DNA of 6,080 bases from an uncultured Desulfovibrio sp. (GTDB lineage Bacteria; Desulfobacterota; Desulfovibrionia; Desulfovibrionales; Desulfovibrionaceae), in NCBI GenBank assembly GCA_900546145.1, contig URBN01000060.1, positions 1 to 6,080 of the forward strand, in the 5' to 3' direction. Both the position numbers and the translations under genes were made by a program. Positions 1-4,956 of the stretch are shown here, in pieces (positions within the stretch are counted from its first letter, which is position 1; every line of letters begins with the position of its first letter). The notes beneath the pieces were generated by a model that saw nothing but the letters and a program-made list of their open reading frames with translations, was not told the DNA's origin and did no database searches.

Positions 1-28
1 GCCCCGGGGAAGACAACTTCCCCGGGGC
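1..28 (-). terminator. Perfect 12-bp hairpin, probable terminator of the minus-strand operon
   Basis: Positions 1-12 (gccccggggaag) and 17-28 (cttccccggggc) are exact reverse complements around a 4-base loop, acaa. It lies 75 bases beyond the stop codon of the DUF362 gene, where an intrinsic terminator of the minus-strand operon is expected. The U-tract that would prove this lies beyond position 1 and cannot be seen. Read on the plus strand, the hairpin is followed by ccc and no T-run, so it is not a terminator in that direction. The stretch between it and the DUF362 stop (29-103) holds no gene that I can see. Confidence 0.55.
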
Positions 29-103
29 CCCTTCTGCATTCATAAAAAATCTCACGGAAACGGACCAGGCTCCGGACGCATTCCGCGCCTCAGAGGCCTG
101 GTA

Positions 104-1045
104 TCAGCGGAAAATATCCATCCAGACGCGTTTCAGGCAGCTCTTCATGAGCCTGAACGGCCTGAAGGACGTTGTAATGAGCATGTCCGGCACCCTGAAG
201 CCCGCGGCATCGAAATCCCGGGGCGCGCACAGGGGATAAACGTATTCCGCCCCTTCCGAGGCGCAGTCAGGGCAGTGCCTGCGCATGAAGGCCGAAGAGA
301 GAGGAACCTTCCCCGGAGTGAGTCCGACGACTGCGCACAGCGCCTCGTCCAGGGCTATGGGAGAAGAACTGGCGCCGATGAGATGCAGGGGGAAAGGCCT
401 GCCCCCTGAGGGGCCGGTCACGTGCATGGCCGTTATCCCATCCACCAGACCGGTCACAGGCGGCAGATGTTCCAGGATCTCGGCCTGCATATCCTCGAAT
501 TCCCGCCGGCACTGCCCCTCGCGGCCATGATAGAGCGCCTTGCGGAGGCCGGGCACGGTGCCATAGAGATTCTTGCAGGACAGGGTGAGGAGCATCTGGG
601 AGTGGGCCTTGAACTTTCCCACGGAAAGAATGCGGTCCGCTTCAAGCGCCTCCTTTGCGAGGACAACGCTTCTCTCCGAAGAAAAACGCACGGCGGAGCC
701 CGCGGTGAAGGGCCGGACGGCAAGGCCGAGCGGCTTCAGGGCAGTTTCAAGGCCGATGGCCGCGGCCACGCCCCGCGCGGTCCCGAAGCCCGGAGAATCG
801 GCCACGGTCACAGAAGCCCCCTGCTCAAGAAGCCAGGCGCAGGCGGACGCCGTGACCAGAGGATCCGAGCACGCGAGCGGAACGGCCCTGAGGAGATTGG
901 GCTTGACCAGCACACGAAGCCCGCGGAGGCTGCCGTCCCTGAACCTCATCCGTCCGAGCAGTTCAGGAACTATCTTCCCGGCCTCAGCCGGCGAAGAACA
1001 GTGCGCGAGCAGGATTTCAATCTTCCGCTTTTCCTGTACAGACAT
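104..1045 (-). CDS. DUF362 domain protein
   Basis: This 313-residue protein belongs to the DUF362 family (PF04015), whose biochemical role is largely undefined. Family signatures are present: VLVKPNLL near residues 45-52, SDPLVTA near 60-66, ADSPG near 82-86, and the block KFKAHSQMLLTLSCKNLYGTVPG near 144-166, followed by KALYH. The protein has no signal peptide and should be cytoplasmic. Many DUF362 proteins carry a C-terminal 4Fe-4S ferredoxin module. This one has only scattered cysteines (for example CPDC near 258-261) and no CxxCxxCxxxC array, so it is the short, cluster-free form. The reading frame stays open upstream to 1282, but that extension runs inside the preceding HAD gene in another frame and lacks DUF362 similarity. 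The ATG at 1045 has an ideal AGGAGG ten bases upstream and is preferred. It is the last gene of the minus-strand set, 34 bases after the third HAD gene. Function and substrate are unknown. Confidence 0.9.
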   Translation of the reverse strand: MSVQEKRKIEILLAHCSSPAEAGKIVPELLGRMRFRDGSLRGLRVLVKPNLLRAVPLACSDPLVTASACAWLLEQGASVTVADSPGFGTARGVAAAIGLETALKPLGLAVRPFTAGSAVRFSSERSVVLAKEALEADRILSVGKFKAHSQMLLTLSCKNLYGTVPGLRKALYHGREGQCRREFEDMQAEILEHLPPVTGLVDGITAMHVTGPSGGRPFPLHLIGASSSPIALDEALCAVVGLTPGKVPLSSAFMRRHCPDCASEGAEYVYPLCAPRDFDAAGFRVPDMLITTSFRPFRLMKSCLKRVWMDIFR

Positions 1046-1055
1046 ATCCGCGATT

Positions 1056-1061
1056 CCTCCT
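1056..1061 (-). promoter_or_regulatory. Ribosome binding site that fixes the DUF362 start
   Basis: The minus strand reads AGGAGG here, ten bases before the ATG at 1045. This is a full anti-Shine-Dalgarno match. It is the main reason for rejecting the longer open frame that begins at 1282. Confidence 0.8.
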
Positions 1062-1079
1062 GCAGGGTCTTTCCCGCGC

Positions 1080-1745
1080 TTATGACGTTTTCCGCGCGGA
1101 AGAGGCACCTGTGGCGCAGGGCACGACGTCACAGGGTTTTCTGCAGAGAAATTCCGCCCGGGCGAGTTCCTCTTCCGAACCGTAGCCGTAGAGCACGGCC
1201 GCGCAGGCCATGCCCACAGCGTGCGCCCCGTCCACGTCATAGAAACGGTCGCCCACCATGAGCGATGAAGCGGGATCCGCACCCAGGCGCCCCATGGCCC
1301 TCTTCAGCACATCGGGCTTGTGCTGGACGGGTCCTGTCATATCGGCTCCGTCCACGATATCGAAAAGCCCGGTCAGATGAAAATGGTCGAGAATGCGCTG
1401 GGCGAAGGGGATGGGCTTGGATGTGGCGAGGGAGATGCGGCATCCGGCGGCGCGGAGGCCCTTCAGCATTTCCGGAACGCCGTCGTACACCGTGCACTCG
1501 AAAATGCCCCTGTCCCTGTAATACTCCCGGTAGAGGCTCACGCAGCGCAGAGCCAGGGCGTCATCGCCAAGCAGCCTGCCGAAGCCGTCACGGAGCGGCG
1601 GCCCCATCATGAAGCCGAGTTCTGATCTCGGATACGGCCGCCCTATGCGGGCAAGGGCGTACTCCACGGCGTTCAGCACACCCCGGATAGAATCCGTGAC
1701 AGTTCCGTCGAGATCGATGAAGACAAAAGGATAGGCAGGCATCAT
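1080..1745 (-). CDS. HAD-superfamily phosphatase, third copy of a tandem trio
   Basis: This 221-residue protein is a haloacid dehalogenase-type phosphohydrolase of the phosphoglycolate phosphatase/5'-nucleotidase-like subgroup. Motif I is DLDGT with nucleophile D11 and acid/base D13. Motif II is the Thr of LATSKP (T108). The motif III lysine is probably K143. Motif IV is GDRFYD (D166, D170). Residues of about 20-85 form an alpha-helical C1 cap with the FMMGPP and REYYRDRGIFE blocks. VLYGYGS near 184-190 is also typical. The start at 1745 overlaps the previous stop as ATGA, and MMPA aligns with MRPA and MKPA in the two paralogues, which favours this ATG over the one directly after it. A GGAGG lies about 11 bases upstream. 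This copy is the most divergent of the three: it keeps ATSKP, where the others have ATCKP and ATCRT, and it has a serine-rich C-terminus. The physiological substrate cannot be read from sequence. Small phosphate monoesters such as phosphoglycolate or nucleoside monophosphates are family-based guesses. Confidence 0.93.
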   Translation of the reverse strand: MMPAYPFVFIDLDGTVTDSIRGVLNAVEYALARIGRPYPRSELGFMMGPPLRDGFGRLLGDDALALRCVSLYREYYRDRGIFECTVYDGVPEMLKGLRAAGCRISLATSKPIPFAQRILDHFHLTGLFDIVDGADMTGPVQHKPDVLKRAMGRLGADPASSLMVGDRFYDVDGAHAVGMACAAVLYGYGSEEELARAEFLCRKPCDVVPCATGASSARKTS

Positions 1746-2407
1746 TTTTCTGTTTCCTCCCCGGATACGGCACAGCGCACAAGGTCAGCCGGGCTTTCGC
1801 AGAGATACTCCGCGCCGGAAAGCTCCTCTCTGGAGCCGTATCCATAAAGGACACCCGCCGCCCGCATGCCCACGCTGTGGCCGCCCTCAATGTCGTCGGC
1901 CCTGTCACCCGCCATGAGCGCTTTGTCAGGAGTTCCCCCGAGTTTTTGAAGGCAGCGCTGCACCACGGCGGACTTGGTCATGACCGCGCCGCCGTCGGGA
2001 TCGAGGCCATCCGCGTAATCGAAGTATCCGGCAAGGTTATAGTGATTAAGCACGCGCAGGGCGCTGGGCCTCGGCTTGCACGTGGCCAGACCGAGACGGC
2101 ATCCCGCTTCCTTCATCCCCCGGAGCATATCCTGTACGCCCGGGAAGACACTGGACTCAAAAATGCCGCGGTCGTGATAGTACTCGCGCTCCACGGCCAC
2201 GCACTTCACGGCAAGGGCCCTGTCGCCCCCGAGGAGCCTGGTGAAGCCTTCGGTAATGGGGGGTCCTATCATAAAATTGAGTTCGGAGCGCGGCACATCG
2301 ATATGGAAATGCCGCAGGGCGTACTCAATGGCGTTGAGGATACCGGGAGCGGAGTCGGTGAGCGTTCCGTCCAGATCGAGAAGAACAAAGGGGAAAGCAG
2401 GGCGCAT
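1742..2407 (-). CDS. HAD-superfamily phosphatase, second copy of a tandem trio
   Basis: This 221-residue HAD phosphohydrolase is clearly paralogous to both neighbours. Motif I is DLDGT (D11, D13), motif II is T109 in LATCKP, motif III is K145 in MTKS, and motif IV is GDRADD (D168, D172). The helical cap carries FMIGPP and REYYHDRGIFE, and the C-terminal part carries VLYGYGS. All residues needed for aspartyl-phosphate chemistry with magnesium are present, so it should be active and cytosolic. The gene begins at an ATG that shares its A with the TGA of the upstream copy (TGATG), with GGAGG five bases before it. It ends in an ATGA overlap with the downstream copy. It is closer to the upstream copy than to the downstream one: both share TLTDSA, GFTxLLGGDR, FPGVQDML, ATC and LMAGDRA. 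This suggests an older duplication gave the 1080-1745 gene and a later one gave this pair. Substrate is unknown. Confidence 0.93.
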   Translation of the reverse strand: MRPAFPFVLLDLDGTLTDSAPGILNAIEYALRHFHIDVPRSELNFMIGPPITEGFTRLLGGDRALAVKCVAVEREYYHDRGIFESSVFPGVQDMLRGMKEAGCRLGLATCKPRPSALRVLNHYNLAGYFDYADGLDPDGGAVMTKSAVVQRCLQKLGGTPDKALMAGDRADDIEGGHSVGMRAAGVLYGYGSREELSGAEYLCESPADLVRCAVSGEETEK

Positions 2408-3063
2408 CAGATCCTCCCGCAGAGAGCCAGACGCACGATGTCTTCAGGCTTCTGGCAGAAATAGTCAGCCCGGAAAAGCTCTTCCGGAGAACCGTATCCG
2501 TAGAGTACCCCGGCCGCGCGCACGGCGGCATCATGGGCGCCGTCGATGTCGCCGGCCCTGTCGCCAGCCATGAGACATTCGCCGGGCTTCGCGCCGAAGC
2601 GGCGCAGAATGTTTCCGATGAGTCCTGCCTTGCCCCTGAAATTCACGTCCTGCTGGGACGGCGCCTCCACGGCGTCGAAATAGCCGTTCAGGCCGTAGTG
2701 GGCAAGCACCTTGACCGTCGAGGGCATGGTACGGCAGGTGGCCACGGCAAGACGGCAGCCCGCGGCCTTCAGCTTTTCGAGCATGTCCTGAACTCCGGGA
2801 AAAACGCGGCCTTCATAAATGCCGCGCGCGTTGGAGTAAACGCGCTCAATGGACACGCATTTCATGGCCAGTTCCCTGTCACCGCCGAGAAGCTGCGTGA
2901 AGCCCTCGATGATGGGGGGGCCGAGCATAAATCTGAGCTGGCTCCTCGGCACCTCACGGCCGATTTCCTTCAGTGCGTACTCGATGGCGTTGTACACGCC
3001 TTCGGCGGAATCGGTGAGCGTCCCGTCGAGGTCAAGGATGACGTTGTTGAAGGCTGGCTTCAT
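2407..3063 (-). CDS. HAD-superfamily phosphatase, first copy of a tandem trio, altered motif II loop
   Basis: This 218-residue protein is the promoter-proximal member of the HAD trio. Motif I is DLDGT (D11, D13), motif III is K145 in RGKA, and motif IV is GDRAGD (D168, D172). The threonine of motif II, T109, is kept. The following loop reads ATCRTMP, so the Lys-Pro that follows in the other two copies (ATSKP, ATCKP) is Arg-Thr. In the cap, REYYxDRGIFE of the other two copies has become RVYSNARGIYE, and the segment at about 133-142 (EAPSQQDVNF) has no counterpart in sequence. These changes lie near where HAD type I enzymes recognise the leaving group, so a different substrate is a reasonable inference. 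Catalysis should be intact. GGAGG lies eight bases before the ATG at 3063. The stop overlaps the next start by one base (TGATG). Ninety-one bases holding a strong hairpin separate it from the HD gene upstream. Confidence 0.93.
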   Translation of the reverse strand: MKPAFNNVILDLDGTLTDSAEGVYNAIEYALKEIGREVPRSQLRFMLGPPIIEGFTQLLGGDRELAMKCVSIERVYSNARGIYEGRVFPGVQDMLEKLKAAGCRLAVATCRTMPSTVKVLAHYGLNGYFDAVEAPSQQDVNFRGKAGLIGNILRRFGAKPGECLMAGDRAGDIDGAHDAAVRAAGVLYGYGSPEELFRADYFCQKPEDIVRLALCGRI

Positions 3064-3094
3064 GTCTGGTTCCTCCGCATCATGCCGTGAATGA

Positions 3095-3131
3095 CAGCGC
3101 CCGTCCGGGATGCTCTCCCGGGCGGGCGCTG
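3095..3131 (-). other. Strong intercistronic hairpin without a U-tract
   Basis: Arms 3095-3110 and 3116-3131 pair over 16 positions around the 5-base loop tgctc. The only imperfection is 3104 against 3122, a G-U pair in plus-strand RNA and an A-C mismatch in minus-strand RNA. It starts 23 bases past the HD stop and ends 31 bases before the first HAD start. In minus-strand RNA six U residues come before the stem (3137-3132) and none follow it, so it does not fit a standard intrinsic terminator in either direction. It may stabilise or separate the messages of the HD gene and the HAD trio. A partially efficient terminator is also possible. Confidence 0.6.
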
Positions 3132-3154
3132 AAAAAATCAGAAGAGAGGCGCCA

Positions 3155-3715
3155 TCAGTCCTTGAGCAGTCCCAGAGCTGCGGCGTCCTTTGTCATGGCG
3201 TCAATGGCCGTCTGCAGAAAATCCTCAAGGGTAAGACCCATATCGGGACAGGTCCTGATGATGTCGCGGCTGACGCCCGCGGCGAAGGCCTTGTCCTTCA
3301 TCTTCTTCTTGAGGCTCTTCACCTGCATGCCGGTAATGCCTGTGGGACGGACCAGGGCGGCGGCGGTCACGAGGCCGGTCACCGTCTCGCCGCAGCGCAG
3401 GGCCACATCGAAACGCGTCTTCACGGGCGTGCCGTTCAGCTCGCTGTTATGGGCGCGGATAGCCTGCAGAGCCTCTTCCGGAAGCTTTCCCTGAAGGATT
3501 TCGGCGCCCTTCAGGCCGTGCTGCTCGGGATGCGCCTCCGTCGCCGGCCAGTCGATATCATGCAGAAGGCCCGTGCGCCCCCAGAGTTCGGCGTCCTCGC
3601 CAAATTTTTCAGCAAGCCCTTTCATCACGGACTCGCTTGCCATGCAGTGCTGGAGGAGATGATCCTTCACGCCGTTTGCGTCCAGCAGGGTCAGGGCTTC
3701 TTCTCTCGATAACAT
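3155..3715 (-). CDS. HD-superfamily hydrolase (COG2316-like)
   Basis: This 186-residue protein has the layout of the COG2316 group of predicted HD hydrolases, metal-dependent phosphohydrolase folds with no settled substrate. Counting from the ATG at 3715, the metal-binding pattern is H23 (LLQHCMASE), H52-D53 (GLLHDIDW), H62 and H66 (AHPEQHG) and H89 (AIRAHN). The segment RCGETVTGLVTAAALVRPTG near 107-126 corresponds to a block where relatives, as I recall them, have an Asp. Here the position is E110. The later blocks VKSLKKKMKDKAFAAGV and IIRTC are typical of the group. There is no signal peptide, so it should be cytosolic. A TTG at 3721 would add two residues but sits only four bases from the GGAG. 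The ATG at 3715 has ten bases of spacing and is preferred. It follows the small acidic gene by 39 bases and probably shares its transcript. Confidence 0.92.
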   Translation of the reverse strand: MLSREEALTLLDANGVKDHLLQHCMASESVMKGLAEKFGEDAELWGRTGLLHDIDWPATEAHPEQHGLKGAEILQGKLPEEALQAIRAHNSELNGTPVKTRFDVALRCGETVTGLVTAAALVRPTGITGMQVKSLKKKMKDKAFAAGVSRDIIRTCPDMGLTLEDFLQTAIDAMTKDAAALGLLKD

Positions 3716-3725
3716 ACTCAAAAAT

Positions 3726-3729
3726 CTCC
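3726..3729 (-). promoter_or_regulatory. Ribosome binding site deciding the HD-gene start
   Basis: The minus strand reads GGAG here, ten bases before the ATG at 3715 and four before an in-frame TTG at 3721. The spacing and the start codon both favour the ATG. Confidence 0.55.
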
Positions 3730-3754
3730 GTCTGCGGAAAGCGGACTGCCCAGG

Positions 3755-3985
3755 CTAGCCCTGGATGGCCTCACGGAGGTCGTCCAAGCTGCTCTCAAGC
3801 TCATCAAGGGTGTTAAGCATGGCATCGATCTCGTCCGAAGCTTCCCCGGTATCTTCCACTTCATCATCCGGGTTTTCGTCGCTGCCAACGGTCTCTATGC
3901 TTTCGGCAAGATCCGTAAGGATAGTTTTCGCCTGCGCAATATGATCGGCCAGTTCGTCCAGCTGCTCTTCCTGATTTCTCGTCAT
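3755..3985 (-). CDS. Small, very acidic coiled-coil protein, unknown family
   Basis: This 76-residue protein has 25 Asp/Glu and only three Lys/Arg, and no Cys, Trp, Tyr or Phe. Two amphipathic helices are visible. L9, L12, I16, A19, L23, L26 and I30 form one 3-4 heptad ladder, and I53, L57, L60, L63, L67, L70 and I74 form a second. They are joined by an acidic, probably flexible linker (about 34-50: GSDENPDDEVEDTGEAS). A helical hairpin or an oligomeric coiled coil is likely. I do not recognise the family. The ATG at 3985 has AGAGG nine bases upstream. A TTG at 4036 would add 17 residues without such a site. It appears to be the first gene of the minus-strand operon, 39 bases before the HD gene. 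A scaffold, regulatory or nucleic-acid-mimic role can be imagined, but nothing in the sequence decides between these. The frame could be spurious, but the paired heptads and the ribosome binding site argue that it is real. Confidence 0.75.
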   Translation of the reverse strand: MTRNQEEQLDELADHIAQAKTILTDLAESIETVGSDENPDDEVEDTGEASDEIDAMLNTLDELESSLDDLREAIQG

Positions 3986-3994
3986 ATGGGGTAT

Positions 3995-3999
3995 CCTCT
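3995..3999 (-). promoter_or_regulatory. Ribosome binding site of the small acidic gene
   Basis: The minus strand reads AGAGG nine bases before the ATG at 3985. It supports both translation of this small frame and the choice of this start over the TTG at 4036. Confidence 0.55.
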
Positions 4000-4083
4000 T
4001 GTCGTGGGATCCGTCCGGCTGTTCCGCTTCGCGCAACGGCCATTCCCGGATCTCAGCCGTAAAAATGGGATGGCGCAGGAAAC

Positions 4084-4099
4084 GGCCGGAATTCCGGCC
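4084..4099. repeat. 16-bp perfect palindrome upstream of the minus-strand operon
   Basis: The sequence ggccggaattccggcc is its own reverse complement. It lies 98 bases upstream of the small acidic gene's start codon and just downstream, in the minus-strand sense, of the best -35-like hexamer. A dimeric repressor or activator site is the natural reading. A chance GC-rich palindrome cannot be excluded. Confidence 0.5.
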
Positions 4100-4116
4100 T
4101 TGGCGCGCCTGTGCGA

Positions 4117-4145
4117 AAAGTGGATCAAAGAGACTGTTACGTCAA
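4117..4145 (-). promoter_or_regulatory. Weak sigma70-like promoter candidate for the minus-strand operon
   Basis: The minus strand reads TTGACG at 4145-4140, five of six matches to the -35 consensus. With 17 bases of spacing the -10 position reads CACTTT (4122-4117), a poor match. If used, it would start transcription near 4110 and place the palindrome at 4084-4099 just inside the transcribed leader. I saw nothing better for this operon. Confidence 0.2.
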
Positions 4146-4222
4146 CACCCTGCCTGTTTTTTTCCGATCTTCCCCGCTCCTTCTGCCAACGTTGCGTCCA
4201 CCGCGTCACCGGTGTAAGGAAA

Positions 4223-4288
4223 AGCGTTCCGGGCGCCCGCCCTCCGGAGAGAGGGCCGCTGGCTTGCGATCTCTTTCCCGGAAGCGCT
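4223..4288. repeat. Nested inverted repeat, possible structured RNA element
   Basis: The outer arms 4223-4233 (agcgttccggg) and 4277-4288 (cccggaagcgct) pair over 11 bp with a single bulged G at 4284. Inside them, 4239-4244 (gccctc) pairs with 4251-4256 (gagggc) around the loop cggaga. It lies 89 bases before the start of the plus-strand 189-residue gene, so it could be a leader structure. I compared it by memory with cobalamin and glycine riboswitches, 6S RNA and SRP RNA and found no clear match. Confidence 0.35.
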
Positions 4289-4377
4289 GACGGCAGGGCG
4301 CGGAAAACAGTCCCCACAGGACATTTCAGCCTGAGCCTGCCTGAAGCGGACACAGTCCTACCTTCCCCACCTTCCTC

Positions 4378-4947
4378 ATGAAAAAAATCATCAAAGCGTT
4401 TATTATTCTGGCAGTTCTCGTAGCAATTGTCTGCACGAGCTGGCTCTTTTTCCGCAGCAGCATGTCCATCCATCCCCTGGTCAGAGACTGCTACGCGGCC
4501 CTGGTCAGGCTGGATCCCGGCAGTGAGGGCTACCTCATGAAAATCGCCTGCTTCGCCATCGATGACAAAGACGGCGCCCGTCTCCTGCTTATCTGCGAAA
4601 AACCCGGAAAGGGGGCCCCGCAGAAACCGGAAGCCGCGGAGAAAATCGAGGCGGTCTTCCCCCTCACGCAGGATCCTGCCACACCGCAGCCGAAGGCAGG
4701 CAGCAATCCCTTTGAGAATCCCGGACTCGTCATTTCCTCTTTCACGGTAAAGGAGAACGGCCAGTCAAAAACCTTCACTGTGGATCCGCCCCTGCGCGGC
4801 ATCCCCACACCGAAGGGCATGCACAGGCCTGTCGGCATCATCACGGGCTTCCGCGACGGACATCCTGTCGGCCCGAGAAGCCTGACATCCTATAACCGCG
4901 CTTATCACTTCTTCCGCTATGAGGACGTGGTTGGGGAACAGAATTAA
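4378..4947 (+). CDS. Membrane-anchored protein of unknown family
   Basis: This 189-residue protein starts MKKIIK, followed by a hydrophobic segment at about 7-25 (AFIILAVLVAIVCTSWLFF) and then an arginine. This is a single N-terminal membrane anchor or an uncleaved signal. No good type I cleavage site is visible, and the cysteine at residue 19 lacks a lipobox. The rest should be periplasmic. It includes a Pro/Lys/Glu-rich stretch at about 74-115 that is probably disordered, then a more ordered C-terminal part with PPLRGIPTPKGMHRPVGIITGF near 137-158. I recognise no family. The ATG at 4378 is fixed by the classic signal-anchor start, but the 30 bases before it are pyrimidine-rich (cctaccttccccaccttcctc region) with no Shine-Dalgarno, which is unusual beside its neighbours. 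It is followed after nine bases by the ankyrin gene and probably shares its transcript. Confidence 0.8.
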   Translation: MKKIIKAFIILAVLVAIVCTSWLFFRSSMSIHPLVRDCYAALVRLDPGSEGYLMKIACFAIDDKDGARLLLICEKPGKGAPQKPEAAEKIEAVFPLTQDPATPQPKAGSNPFENPGLVISSFTVKENGQSKTFTVDPPLRGIPTPKGMHRPVGIITGFRDGHPVGPRSLTSYNRAYHFFRYEDVVGEQN

Positions 4948-4956
4948 GGTGGCATT

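Larger units (their letters stand above)
3986..4377. other. Divergent intergenic region, 392 bases, no convincing gene
   Basis: The genes on either side point away from each other, so promoters for both units are expected here. Frames that stay open across it have no ribosome binding site, no recognisable domain and Arg/Pro/Ser-rich out-of-frame composition, so I call none of them. Visible elements are a 16-bp palindrome (4084-4099) followed by ggcgcgcc (4102-4109), a weak minus-strand promoter candidate (4117-4145), a seven-T run (about 4157-4163), the 8-bp palindrome caccggtg (4207-4214), a nested inverted repeat (4223-4288), and two copies of acagtcc (4307-4313 and 4352-4358). Confidence 0.7.

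Noticed and set aside
422..1261. Long plus-strand open frame antisense to the DUF362 and HAD genes
   Set aside because: It is an Arg/Gly/Pro-rich translation of the complementary strand of well-supported genes, typical of GC-rich DNA. No domain or ribosome binding site was seen.
1046..1282. N-terminal extension of the DUF362 frame to an ATG at 1282 (79 more residues)
   Set aside because: It runs inside the upstream HAD gene in another frame, is rich in Trp/Arg/Pro with no family similarity, and the ATG at 1045 has a perfect AGGAGG site.
1877..2464. Plus-strand open frame of 195 codons antisense to the HAD genes; a similar one lies at 2533-3090
   Set aside because: Both mirror conserved HAD coding sequence and resemble each other only because the underlying genes are paralogous.
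4150..4165. Seven-T run as the tail of a plus-strand terminator
   Set aside because: No stable stem directly precedes it, and no plus-strand gene ends upstream that would need a terminator.
4207..4330. Cobalamin or glycine riboswitch, suggested by a ggtg-taagga stretch and a cggagag loop
   Set aside because: The other conserved boxes of both classes are missing, and the downstream gene is not of a matching pathway.
3941..4381. Plus-strand open frame across the intergenic region
   Set aside because: It begins inside the small acidic gene, has no ribosome binding site and no recognisable composition, and ends at the start of the 189-residue gene.
3982..4473. Minus-strand open frame across the intergenic region
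   Set aside because: It overlaps the conserved-looking signal-anchor start of the 189-residue gene antisense and has Arg/Pro-rich, domain-free sequence.
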